Positions 52,343 to 60,277 of a DNA stretch of 64,000 nucleotides are shown here, one piece after another; within the stretch, counting starts at the first letter, position 1; every line of letters begins with the position of its first letter. Both the position numbers and the translations under genes were made by a program. Origin of the DNA: Salinimicrobium tongyeongense (GTDB lineage: Bacteria; Bacteroidota; Bacteroidia; Flavobacteriales; Flavobacteriaceae); NCBI RefSeq assembly GCF_026109735.1, contig NZ_CP069620.1, positions 496,001 to 560,000 of the forward strand. The letters are read 5' to 3'. Below the pieces are notes generated by a model. That model was not told the DNA's origin. It saw nothing but the letters and a program-made list of their open reading frames with translations, and searched no databases.

Positions 52343-53239
52343 GTGAACTGGGAAAATGCCTTGAAAGACTACCGCCACTACCTCAAAATTGAGCGAGGCC
52401 TGGCCGCGAATACCATAGAGAATTACGCGCTCGATGTAGAAAAACTTTCAAACTGGGTGGTGGCAAATGAGATCAAAACATCGCCTGTTTCTATTTCTGA
52501 AGGTGAAGTACAACAGTTCATATACGAGCTTGCCAAAAAAATGAATGCCCGCTCGCAGGCAAGAATCATTTCGGGCCTTCGCAGCTTCTTTAGTTATCTT
52601 GTCTTTGAAGATTACCGCAAAACCAATCCTCTCGAATTAATTGAATCTCCAAAAACAGGACGTAAATTGCCAGCTACCCTTTCTACGGAAGAGATCGATA
52701 CTCTTATTGCGGCCATAGACCTTAGTAAACCTGAAGGAGAAAGGAACCGTGCCATTTTGGAAACCCTGTACGGCTGCGGACTCCGGGTTTCTGAATTGAC
52801 AAATCTTCAGCTTAGCGATCTGTTCTTTGATGAAGGCTTTATTAAGGTAACCGGAAAGGGAAGCAAATCGCGCTTTGTACCCATAGCTGAAACCACCTGC
52901 AAATACATTAAACTTTACATAAAGCATATACGGGCGCACCAGGATATCCAAAAAGGCCACGAAGACACACTATTTCTGAATCGCCGTGGTAAGCAGCTCA
53001 CTCGCGCCATGATCTTTACAATTATAACAAGACTGGCGAGCATGATCGGATTACAAAAAAAGATTAGCCCGCACACCTTCAGGCATTCCTTTGCAACGCA
53101 TTTACTTGAAAACGGGGCCGATTTACGGGCCATTCAGCAAATGCTGGGGCACGAGAGCATCACCACTACCGAGATTTACGTTCATATGGACCGTTCCCAC
53201 CTGCGCAAAGTAATGGAGGAGTTTCACCCGAGACGTTAG
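52343..53239 (+). CDS. xerD: Tyrosine recombinase XerD
   Basis: 298 residues, starting with GTG at 52343. An N-terminal SAM-like core (LKIERGLAANTIENYALDVEKL) and a catalytic domain with Arg in GCGLRVSELTNL, Lys in GKGSKSRFVPI, HTFRHSFATHLLENGADLRAIQQMLGHES and the nucleophile Tyr279 (STTTEIYVHMD). It resolves chromosome dimers at dif with a partner. A chromosomal xer gene rather than a mobile integrase: neighbours are housekeeping genes and no att site is evident. A heptad tract begins 5 nt after its stop. Confidence 0.95.
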   Translation: MNWENALKDYRHYLKIERGLAANTIENYALDVEKLSNWVVANEIKTSPVSISEGEVQQFIYELAKKMNARSQARIISGLRSFFSYLVFEDYRKTNPLELIESPKTGRKLPATLSTEEIDTLIAAIDLSKPEGERNRAILETLYGCGLRVSELTNLQLSDLFFDEGFIKVTGKGSKSRFVPIAETTCKYIKLYIKHIRAHQDIQKGHEDTLFLNRRGKQLTRAMIFTIITRLASMIGLQKKISPHTFRHSFATHLLENGADLRAIQQMLGHESITTTEIYVHMDRSHLRKVMEEFHPRR

Positions 53240-53243
53240 CACG

Positions 53244-53278
53244 ATTCAAAATTCAAGATCCAGGATTTAAAAATTTTA
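53244..53278. repeat. Heptad-period tract after xerD
   Basis: ATTCAAA, ATTCAAG, ATCCAGG, ATTTAAA, AATTTTA in 7-bp register, starting 5 nt after the xerD stop. Confidence 0.6.
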
Positions 53279-53426
53279 TTCTAATCAGGAATTCTTAATT
53301 TTTTAAAAAGTCGTATTTCAAACGCCGTACCTCTAAACTTTTTGAACACTAAAAATTTGCTAAACCATAGAAATTCCTTTGGCAGCAGCCTTTTCCTGAT
53401 TAATTTAAGCAGATAAAATAACAATT

Positions 53427-54374
53427 ATGGAAACACTTAAGTTTAAAAACGGAGATACCATGCCGGCTATTGGCCTGGGAACATGGAAATCAAATAAAGG
53501 AAAAGTAGGAGAAGCAGTTAAAATCGCACTTAATAACGGCTACCGCCATATTGACTGTGCAGCAACTTATGGCAATGAAGCCGAAATTGGCAGCGCTTTC
53601 AAAGAAGTCTTTGCCCGGGGAAAAATAAAAAGGGAAGATGTATGGGTGACCTCCAAGCTGTGGAACGATTCTCATAAAAAAGAGCATGTAATTCCTGCGC
53701 TTAAAAAAACTTTAGACGATCTACAGCTCGATTACCTCGACCTCTACCTTATTCACTGGCCGGTGGCTTTTAAGCACGGCGTGGGTTTTCCTTCAGGTGA
53801 CGACGAATATCTCTCGCTTGAAGAAGTGCCCATCATCGAAACCTGGAATGCCATGATAGAAGCAAAGAAACAGGGGCTGGTTAAACACATTGGGGTATCA
53901 AACTTCAGCAGTAAAAAACTCGAAGACCTCATGTCTCAAACTACCGAAGTGCCAGAAATGAACCAGGTGGAACTTCATCCTTTTCTCCCTCAGCCAGAGC
54001 TTTTACAGTTTTGCCGCGAAAACAATATCCACAACACCGCTTATTCACCCCTGGGCAGTGGAGATCGCAGTGAACAAATGAAAGCCGAGAACGAACCTTC
54101 GCTTTTAGAAGAGCCCGCCATAGTAGAAATTGCCGGCAAACACAATGTTTCCCCTGCGCAGGTACTTATCAAATGGGCGGTGACACGCGGCACTGCGGTA
54201 ATCCCAAAATCTACCACAGAAAAACACATTATATCCAATCTTGAGAGTATCAACGTAAAGTTAGATGAAGAAGATCTCAAGAAAATCGCGGGCATAGAAC
54301 GGCATTTTAGGTATGTGACCGGCGAGTTCTTTGTCACCCCCGGCAATTCATACAACAACATCTATGACTTATAG
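53427..54374 (+). CDS. Aldo/keto reductase
   Basis: 315 residues. Catalytic tetrad region: Asp43 and Tyr48 (IDCAATYGNE), Lys in VTSKLWN, and His in LIHWP. Further fold features are GVSNFSSKKL, NQVELHPFL and AVIPKST. It reduces aldehydes or ketones with NADPH. Its C-terminus (RHFRYVTGEFFVTPGNSYNNIYDL) resembles the aldehyde-reductase group. It overlaps the following lipoprotein gene by 11 nt. Confidence 0.94.
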   Translation: METLKFKNGDTMPAIGLGTWKSNKGKVGEAVKIALNNGYRHIDCAATYGNEAEIGSAFKEVFARGKIKREDVWVTSKLWNDSHKKEHVIPALKKTLDDLQLDYLDLYLIHWPVAFKHGVGFPSGDDEYLSLEEVPIIETWNAMIEAKKQGLVKHIGVSNFSSKKLEDLMSQTTEVPEMNQVELHPFLPQPELLQFCRENNIHNTAYSPLGSGDRSEQMKAENEPSLLEEPAIVEIAGKHNVSPAQVLIKWAVTRGTAVIPKSTTEKHIISNLESINVKLDEEDLKKIAGIERHFRYVTGEFFVTPGNSYNNIYDL

Positions 54375-54831
54375 CTCTTACCTCCCAAAAATGGCACTCT
54401 GGCTCCTCTTTTTTGGAGCTTTGAGCAGCTGCAATAACAGGAACGGCGAAATAGAGGCCAGGAATCAGGAGATCGATTCACTTTCCCGCGAAATTAGCGG
54501 GCAAAGGCAGCTGGTAGACTCGCTGCAAAACCTTCAGGAAAGTGACCACGACAATAAACCCCTTCAGGTTTACTTCGGAAGGGAGTTTAAGGACATTGAA
54601 GACCCCGAAAGCCACATCATTGAAGCCCTGAAACAGCAAAAGGAGCTTATTCCGCTTGATGCAGTTCTTGGCGGAACTATGGAATTCAGGCAGGTGCAGG
54701 TCATTTCCGAAGATTGGGTACTGGCAGTTTATGACGATGGCCACGTACAGGGAAAATCAATTTTTGAATATGAGCTTCAGGAAAATAATGAAGTGAATTT
54801 TACAGAAGTTGCATCAAAGCTTCCGCAGTAG
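54364..54831 (+). CDS. Coiled-coil lipoprotein of unknown function
   Basis: 155 residues from MTYSSYLPKMALWLLFF. The lipobox LSSC follows; a start at 54391 (MALWLLFF) would still leave a short signal peptide but lacks a positive charge. The mature part begins with a coiled-coil (NRNGEIEARNQEIDSLSREISGQRQLVDSLQNLQES) followed by a compact acidic domain (YFGREFKDIEDPESHIIEALKQQKELIPLDAVLGG). No family was recognised. It overlaps the aldo/keto reductase by 11 nt. Confidence 0.8.
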   Translation: MTYSSYLPKMALWLLFFGALSSCNNRNGEIEARNQEIDSLSREISGQRQLVDSLQNLQESDHDNKPLQVYFGREFKDIEDPESHIIEALKQQKELIPLDAVLGGTMEFRQVQVISEDWVLAVYDDGHVQGKSIFEYELQENNEVNFTEVASKLPQ

Positions 54832-54841
54832 GAATAGCCGG

Positions 54842-54859
54842 GAAAAATGCCATTTTTGG
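54842..54859. repeat. Palindromic element, copy GAAAAATGCCATTTTTGG
   Basis: An exact-core copy followed by AACG in the intergenic region before hpf. Confidence 0.8.
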
Positions 54860-54943
54860 AACGTTATATTTTTTATAAACTACCCACTTTCCGAAGCAAT
54901 TTTGCTATCTTGAAGAAGTATATTTTAAGTAAAAAAGAAGAAT

Positions 54944-55243
54944 ATGAAGACAAACATTCAATTTGTACACGCAGACACAAAAATTTCGGCAGAACAACTT
55001 GTTCAGAGAAAACTTGATAAACTTGAAAATAAATTTGACTGGATCATCTCTGCAGATGTGATGTTTAGAGAAGAAAAATCTACCAACGGCAACGGAAAAA
55101 CCTGCGCTATAGAATTAAGCCTTCCGGGGCCAAAAATTCACGCCTCTTCTAATGCCGACAGCTTTGAAGCCGCGGCAGCCGAAACCGTAAAAGATTTAGA
55201 AAAACAACTTCAGAAACGAAAAGCCGAGATGCAAAGCCACTAA
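54944..55243 (+). CDS. hpf: Ribosome hibernation-promoting factor (short form)
   Basis: 99 residues, a single HPF/RaiA beta-alpha-beta domain (MKTNIQFVHADTKISAEQLVQRKLDKLENKFDWIISADVMF, AIELSLPGPKIHASSNADSFEAAAAETVKDLEKQL). It lacks the C-terminal dimerisation tail of long HPF. It binds the ribosome decoding region in stationary phase. It is transcribed alone; a GTATATT heptad array starts 5 nt after its stop, then a terminator. Confidence 0.93.
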   Translation: MKTNIQFVHADTKISAEQLVQRKLDKLENKFDWIISADVMFREEKSTNGNGKTCAIELSLPGPKIHASSNADSFEAAAAETVKDLEKQLQKRKAEMQSH

Positions 55244-55248
55244 TAATT

Positions 55249-55297
55249 GTATATTGTATATTGTATATTGTATAGTGTATAGTGTATATTGTATAGT
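55249..55297. repeat. GTATATT heptad array after hpf
   Basis: GTATATT three times, GTATAGT twice, GTATATT, GTATAGT, in 7-bp register, starting 5 nt after the hpf stop. It is almost the same repeat as after lpdA (46705), though the genes are unrelated. Confidence 0.9.
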
Positions 55298-55304
55298 GAA
55301 AATT

Positions 55305-55346
55305 AAAAAAGGCTGCCGGGAAATGATTTTTCCGGCAGCCTTTTTT
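55305..55346 (+). terminator. Bidirectional terminator between hpf and murA
   Basis: AAAAAAGGCTGCCGG pairs with CCGGCAGCCTTTTTT around an A/T-rich loop, flanked by heptad arrays on both sides. Confidence 0.92.
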
Positions 55347-55358
55347 ATTGCATATAAG

Positions 55359-55393
55359 TCTTGACTCTTGTTTCTTAACTCTAGTCTCTTCGA
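55359..55393. repeat. TCTTGAC-type heptad array at the murA 3' end
   Basis: TCTTGAC, TCTTGTT, TCTTAAC, TCTAGTC, TCTTCGA in strict 7-bp register, ending 2 nt from the murA stop (55396) on the minus strand. Confidence 0.7.
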
Positions 55394-55395
55394 GA

Positions 55396-56709
55396 CTAAG
55401 CCACTCGCTTGATCTTAGCGCCAATAGCCCTTAAGCGCTCATCAATATTCTCATAACCTCGATCAATTTGCTCGATGTTGTGGATTATGGAAGTTCCTTT
55501 AGCTGAAAGCGCTGCGATCAAAAGGGAGATTCCGGCCCTTATGTCGGGAGAAACCATGGTAGTAGCTTTGAGCTGGGATTTAAAATCATGCCCAATTACC
55601 GTAGCCCTGTGCGGATCGCAAAGAATGATCTTTGCCCCCATGTCTATCAATTTATCGACAAAGAAAAGTCGGCTCTCAAACATCTTTTGGTGAATAAGCA
55701 CATCGCCTTTTGCCTGGGTGGCCACCACCAGCATGATACTCAAAAGATCGGGCGTAAAGCCTGGCCATGGCGCATCGCTTATGCTCATGATGGAGCCATC
55801 AATGAAACTTTGCACCTCATATCCATCTTTATGCGCCGGAATAAAGATATCATCTCCTTTTCGCTCCAGCTGTATCCCGAGTTTCCTGAAAGTGGCGGGG
55901 ATTAGCCCCAAATGTTCCCAACCTACATTCTTGATGGTGATCTCACTTTTGGTCATGGCGGCAAGGCCAATCCAGGAACCAATTTCGATCATATCGGGTA
56001 AAATTGTGTGGGTGCAGCCGTTCAACGATTCCACGCCTTCAACCTCCAAAAGGTTGGAACCAACTCCAGATATTTTTGCGCCCATGCTATTGAGCATGTT
56101 GCAAAGTTGCTGCAGGTAAGGTTCACAAGCCGCATTATAAATGGTGGTTTTTCCTTTGGCAAGCACGGCTGCCATCACAATATTTGCGGTTCCGGTTACC
56201 GAGGCTTCTTCAAGCAACATGTAAGTTCCTTTGAGGCCATTTGGCGCTTCTACCCCGTAGAAACGCTCTTCTTTATTATACCGAAAATCGGCTCCCAGGT
56301 TTATAAAACCTTCAAAGTGGGTATCGAGCCTTCTTCGGCCAATCTTGTCACCGCCGGGACGGGGAATATACCCGTGGCCAAACCTTGCCAGCATTGGCCC
56401 CACAATCATGATCGAACCTCGCAGGCCACTGCCTTCTTCCTTAAATTTCTCGCTTTTAAGATAATCGTGATTAAGGTCGTTGGCCTGGAAAGTATAAGAA
56501 CCTTTGCCAATCTTTTCCACCTTCACACCAAGTTGTTTTAGCAGGTGAATAAGTTTATTGACATCCAAGATATCGGGAATGTTGTGAATTGTAACTTTAT
56601 CGGGAGTGAGCAGTACGGCGCAAAGAATTTGCAGGGCTTCGTTCTTTGCTCCCTGGGGTTGAATTTCCCCTTTTAAAGCATGCCCTCCTTCAATTTGAAA
56701 AGATCCCAT
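55396..56709 (-). CDS. murA: UDP-N-acetylglucosamine 1-carboxyvinyltransferase
   Basis: 437 residues. The MurA fold with KNEALQILCAVLL at the N-terminus, and the active-site loop RFGHGYIPRPGGDKIGRRRLDTH, in which the catalytic Cys (Cys115 of E. coli) is Asp121. The two-domain inverted alpha/beta barrel is otherwise complete. It transfers enolpyruvate to UDP-GlcNAc in the first committed step of peptidoglycan synthesis. A Cys-to-Asp change makes MurA insensitive to fosfomycin in mycobacteria and chlamydia (established knowledge), so resistance is predicted here. It is convergent with hpf. Confidence 0.97.
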   Translation of the reverse strand: MGSFQIEGGHALKGEIQPQGAKNEALQILCAVLLTPDKVTIHNIPDILDVNKLIHLLKQLGVKVEKIGKGSYTFQANDLNHDYLKSEKFKEEGSGLRGSIMIVGPMLARFGHGYIPRPGGDKIGRRRLDTHFEGFINLGADFRYNKEERFYGVEAPNGLKGTYMLLEEASVTGTANIVMAAVLAKGKTTIYNAACEPYLQQLCNMLNSMGAKISGVGSNLLEVEGVESLNGCTHTILPDMIEIGSWIGLAAMTKSEITIKNVGWEHLGLIPATFRKLGIQLERKGDDIFIPAHKDGYEVQSFIDGSIMSISDAPWPGFTPDLLSIMLVVATQAKGDVLIHQKMFESRLFFVDKLIDMGAKIILCDPHRATVIGHDFKSQLKATTMVSPDIRAGISLLIAALSAKGTSIIHNIEQIDRGYENIDERLRAIGAKIKRVA

Positions 56710-56725
56710 AAAAAAATCGTAGTTA

Positions 56726-57364
56726 TTAGTGTCGTTTACGGCTGCGCGTTCTATTGTGCGCCTTCTTCGCCGGCTTTTTAGTAAACTTCTTGTTGCTCCT
56801 TAATAAATCGGAAGCTTCGCTTAGATCTTCATCGGTATTTTTGAGGTTGATCTTGCCACCGCTCAATTCCCGAAGGTGTTCAAAGATCACTTTATCATCA
56901 ACAGAATCTTTGTTCCAGCTTAGGTAAGATTTCTTCATGTGATTGGCAATGGTGAAGACCAGTCCTTCCTTTTCGGGCCCGTCTTCAAATTTATTTGCCT
57001 CATCGATCATTCTTTTGATGTTATTTCCGTAGAAACGATACTTCGGAAAGTTTTGCGGGTAAGCCATACGCTGTGGCCTTTCTTCCAGCATTTCTTTGGA
57101 AGGCTTTGGAAAAGGACTTTCAACATCGAGCTTGAAATCACTTATAATAAATAACTGGTCCCAGAGTTTATGCTGAAAATCGGGCACATCCCGAAGGTGA
57201 GGATTGAGGTTCCCCATAACTGAAATGATGGCTTTAGCCACTTTGTTCCGCTCTTCGTCATCTGCGATCTCTACGGCGTGTTCAACCATCTTTTGAATAT
57301 GCCTTCCATACTCAGGAATGATGAGTTTACTCCTTTCGGAGTTATATTCTAATTCGTTTGTCAA
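56726..57364 (-). CDS. DUF4290 family protein
   Basis: 212 residues, cytoplasmic, specific to Bacteroidota. Diagnostic segments: LEYNSERSKLIIPEYGRHIQKMVEHAVEIAD, MAYPQNFPKYRFYGNNIKRMIDEA, and a basic, Lys/Arg-rich C-terminus (KKFTKKPAKKAHNRTRSRKRH). It is expected to be largely helical. It lies 16 nt upstream of murA on the same strand and is likely co-transcribed with it, a linkage seen in related organisms. Function unknown; the basic tail suggests nucleic-acid or ribosome contact (inference). Confidence 0.92.
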   Translation of the reverse strand: MTNELEYNSERSKLIIPEYGRHIQKMVEHAVEIADDEERNKVAKAIISVMGNLNPHLRDVPDFQHKLWDQLFIISDFKLDVESPFPKPSKEMLEERPQRMAYPQNFPKYRFYGNNIKRMIDEANKFEDGPEKEGLVFTIANHMKKSYLSWNKDSVDDKVIFEHLRELSGGKINLKNTDEDLSEASDLLRSNKKFTKKPAKKAHNRTRSRKRH

Positions 57365-57467
57365 AATGAATAATATTAGGTGATAATATACTGCAGAAGT
57401 TTATCGACTGCAAATTAAAAAAATTATTCAGGAAAAAAGTAGCTCTACTAAATTATCCTGCAATTAT

Positions 57468-57761
57468 TTACAGAGAGATCACTCCTTCAATTTTTTGCCC
57501 TACTTCTTTATATTTGGCGATTACCGAGTCGGGGTCCTGCATTTTTACATTTACAGAAACGCTTGTATAACTGCCTTTTTTGGATTTCCTGGTATTGATC
57601 ACCGCTCCCATATTGTTAAAAATCTCTTCAATCCCCTTTATTTTCTCAGGTTTAGAGGGAACAATGAATTTGTACAAATAAACAGACGGCCAGGTTGCAG
57701 TGTCGAGTAATTGCGACTTTAACTTGCGATAGAATTCTTCAGGGTCTTTGGCTTCGCTCAT
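57468..57761 (-). CDS. DUF493 (YbeD-like) family protein
   Basis: 97 residues. The DUF493 fold is an alpha/beta sandwich with the recognisable pattern EFYRKLKSQLLDTATWPSVYLYKFIVPSKPEKIKGIEEIFNN and YTSVSVNVKMQDPDSVIAKYKEV. In E. coli YbeD relatives act in the lipoate-related region of the genome, but their function is not settled. It is divergent from the ATPase gene. Its 5' end is 55 nt from the putative start of that gene. Confidence 0.9.
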   Translation of the reverse strand: MSEAKDPEEFYRKLKSQLLDTATWPSVYLYKFIVPSKPEKIKGIEEIFNNMGAVINTRKSKKGSYTSVSVNVKMQDPDSVIAKYKEVGQKIEGVISL

Positions 57762-57843
57762 AACGATCTTACTTCATGATTCCTGCAAAGATACATTTTA
57801 GAATCTATTTTTTAAATTGGATGCAAATCGCGAAATTTGCCGG

Positions 57844-58380
57844 GTGAATACCAGAAAGATTGTAATAACCGGCGGCCCCGGTACAGGAAAGACATCGGTC
57901 ATTGAAGCCCTTGAGCAACACGGGCATTTTTGTTTTCATGAGGTTTCCCGGGAGATCATACGGGAGGCCCAGAAAAAGGGAATTGACCAGCTGTTCCTCA
58001 AAGACCCCCTGCTCTTTAGCGAACTCCTGCTTGAAGGCAGAATCAAACAGTTCAAAGAAGCTCATGAAATGAAATCGGGGATGGTCTTTTTAGACCGGGG
58101 CGTGCCCGATGTGGTAGCTTACATGAATTACTTCGGAAATGAATATCCCCCCGTATTTAATCGCGTGTGCAAAGAGTATGTGTACGACAGGGTGTTTATT
58201 CTGCCCCCGTGGAAGCAGATCTACACCGAAGACAACGAACGCTATGAGACCTACGAGCAGGCTGTAGAGATACATGATGAGCTGGCCCGCAGCTATGCCC
58301 ACCACGGCTATGAAGCTATAGAAGTCCCCGAAGGCACCATTGCCGAACGCACGGTCTTTATTTTAAACCATCTTGAGTAG
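57844..58380 (+). CDS. P-loop ATPase/kinase-like protein (AAA_28 family)
   Basis: 178 residues from a GTG start (57844: VNTRKIVITGGPGTGKTSV); a TTG 27 nt upstream is also in frame. Walker A GGPGTGKT is followed by ALEQHGHFCFHEVSREIIREAQKKG, FLDRGVPDVVAYMNYFGNEYP (Walker-B-like), and a C-terminal RFLPPWKQIYTEDNERYETYEQAVEIHDELARSYAHHGYEAIEVP. This is the AAA_28/NadR-kinase-like ATPase type; the substrate is unknown. The following recQ starts (TTG) 8 nt before its stop, so translation is likely coupled. Confidence 0.9.
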   Translation: MNTRKIVITGGPGTGKTSVIEALEQHGHFCFHEVSREIIREAQKKGIDQLFLKDPLLFSELLLEGRIKQFKEAHEMKSGMVFLDRGVPDVVAYMNYFGNEYPPVFNRVCKEYVYDRVFILPPWKQIYTEDNERYETYEQAVEIHDELARSYAHHGYEAIEVPEGTIAERTVFILNHLE

Positions 58381-60277
58381 CCCCGAAGACATATTAAAGC
58401 AATACTGGGGCTTTGACAGCTTTAGACCGCTGCAAAAAGACATTATTGAACACTTACTTCGGAAACAGGATGTCATCGCCCTGCTGCCCACCGGCGGCGG
58501 CAAATCGCTTTGTTTCCAGGTGCCCGCCCTCATCCAACCCGGAATTTGCATAGTGGTCTCGCCCCTGGTGGCCCTCATGGAAGACCAGGTGAAGGCCCTG
58601 CAGGCAAAAAACATCAAAGCCATGGCCCTCACCGGCGGGATTCCCTTTATGGAAGTTGATACCATGCTCGATAATTGCATCTTCGGAAATTACAAGTTCC
58701 TCTACCTCTCCCCCGAAAGGCTACAGCAGGAACTGGTGCAGGAACGCATCAAACAAATGCAGGTAAGCCTAATTGCCGTAGACGAGGCTCATTGTATTTC
58801 CCAGTGGGGTCACGATTTTAGGCCAGCTTACCGCAATATTTCTTTGTTGCGGCATTTAAAACCACAAGCAAACGTGGTGGGGTTAACGGCCACAGCAACC
58901 CTTCCGGTTGTAAAGGATATTGCGCAGCAACTGGAACTAAAGGATGTAAAACTGCTTCAGAAATCCTTCCGAAGAGAAAATCTGGCCTATCTTGTAAAAG
59001 AAGCCGAAGACAAGAATTATTACATGGAGCAATTGCTCCGGGAGCACGACGAAGCCGGAATTATTTATGTGCGCTCCCGAAAGGCCACCATAGAACTTGA
59101 ACAGTTCCTGCTCAAAAAGGGCATTTCTGCGACCTCTTTCCACGGCGGACTCCCAAAGCCAGAAAAATCTTTGCGCCTCCAACAATGGCTGAAGGAAGAA
59201 AAACGGGTGATGGTAGCAACCAGTGCCTTTGGAATGGGCATAGATAAAGCCAATGTGCGTACCGTAGTTCATTTGAACCTGCCCGAGAGCCTGGAAAGCT
59301 ATTTTCAGGAAGCCGGAAGGGCCGGAAGGGATGGGAAACCTGCCAAAGCAGTTGTTCTAACCAACAAGAGTGACATTCCCCTGCTTAAAAATCAGTTTTT
59401 GGCCACGCTTCCGGGCGTTGAAATGGTAAAGCTGGTCTATAAAAAACTGAATTCCTACTTCAGGATTGCTTATGGCGAAGGTGAAGGCACAGAGCACTAT
59501 TTCAATTTTTACCAGTTTTGCCAAAAGTACGAATTGAACACACTGCTTGCCTACAACACCATGCTGCTGCTCGACAGGATGAGCATACTCAGCCTTACCG
59601 AGCAATTTCAGAAGAAAACGCGAATTAGGTTTTTGGTTTCAGGAAAACAGATCAACTGGTACTTGGAAGCAAATCCGCAGTTTGACCCGGTGGTAAAAGC
59701 CATTTTACGCACCTACGGCGGGGCTTTTGACAGTATGGTAGAAATTAATATTCAGGTAATAGCAGGAAAAGCGGGAACCACAGTACAGGAAGCGGTAAAG
59801 CTGCTGCAACAGCTGCAAAAAGAAGATATGGTTGATTTTGAACACGATCAACACGATACAAAGATCATGTTTTTGATCCCCCGCGAAGATGACATCAGCA
59901 TCAACCCGCTAATACCTTATATTAAACTACAGGAACGTACCAAGAAGGAGAAGATTGAGCAGGTGCTGGCCTATGTTGAGAATGACAGGCTGTGTAAAAG
60001 TGAACAACTGTTGCAGTATTTTGGGGAAAAAGATACCCAGCCCTGCGGAATTTGTTCTGTTTGCCGCCCCTCAAAAAAGCCCCTAAACCGCGAAGGCATG
60101 AAAAAGATCTATTTTGCCATTATTGGCCTGCTGGAAGAGCAGGAGTATTCTTCGCGGGAGATGGTAGCAAAACTCGATTTTCCGGAAGATCACATCATCA
60201 AGGTCTTGCAGGTACTGGTTGAAAAAGGAGCCCTAACTCTTACTCCTTCTAACAAATACAAACTAAAACATTTATGA
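58373..60277 (+). CDS. recQ: ATP-dependent DNA helicase RecQ
   Basis: 634 residues from a TTG start overlapping the upstream gene by 8 nt (SSPEDILKQYWGFDSFRPLQKDIIEH). Helicase motifs: TGGGKSLCFQVP (I), VDEAHCISQWGHDFRPAY (II), ATA, then FGMGIDKANVRTVVHLNLPESLESYFQEAGRAGRDGKPA (V/VI). A zinc-binding CGICSVC module and a winged-helix-like tail follow; no HRDC domain is seen, as in shorter RecQ forms. It unwinds DNA for repair and recombination. fmt starts 4 nt before its stop. Confidence 0.96.
   Translation: MSSPEDILKQYWGFDSFRPLQKDIIEHLLRKQDVIALLPTGGGKSLCFQVPALIQPGICIVVSPLVALMEDQVKALQAKNIKAMALTGGIPFMEVDTMLDNCIFGNYKFLYLSPERLQQELVQERIKQMQVSLIAVDEAHCISQWGHDFRPAYRNISLLRHLKPQANVVGLTATATLPVVKDIAQQLELKDVKLLQKSFRRENLAYLVKEAEDKNYYMEQLLREHDEAGIIYVRSRKATIELEQFLLKKGISATSFHGGLPKPEKSLRLQQWLKEEKRVMVATSAFGMGIDKANVRTVVHLNLPESLESYFQEAGRAGRDGKPAKAVVLTNKSDIPLLKNQFLATLPGVEMVKLVYKKLNSYFRIAYGEGEGTEHYFNFYQFCQKYELNTLLAYNTMLLLDRMSILSLTEQFQKKTRIRFLVSGKQINWYLEANPQFDPVVKAILRTYGGAFDSMVEINIQVIAGKAGTTVQEAVKLLQQLQKEDMVDFEHDQHDTKIMFLIPREDDISINPLIPYIKLQERTKKEKIEQVLAYVENDRLCKSEQLLQYFGEKDTQPCGICSVCRPSKKPLNREGMKKIYFAIIGLLEEQEYSSREMVAKLDFPEDHIIKVLQVLVEKGALTLTPSNKYKLKHL

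Noticed and set aside
52343-53239. XerD gene as integrase of a mobile element
   Set aside because: The neighbours are housekeeping genes, no att-like repeats flank it, and the sequence fits the chromosomal XerD type.
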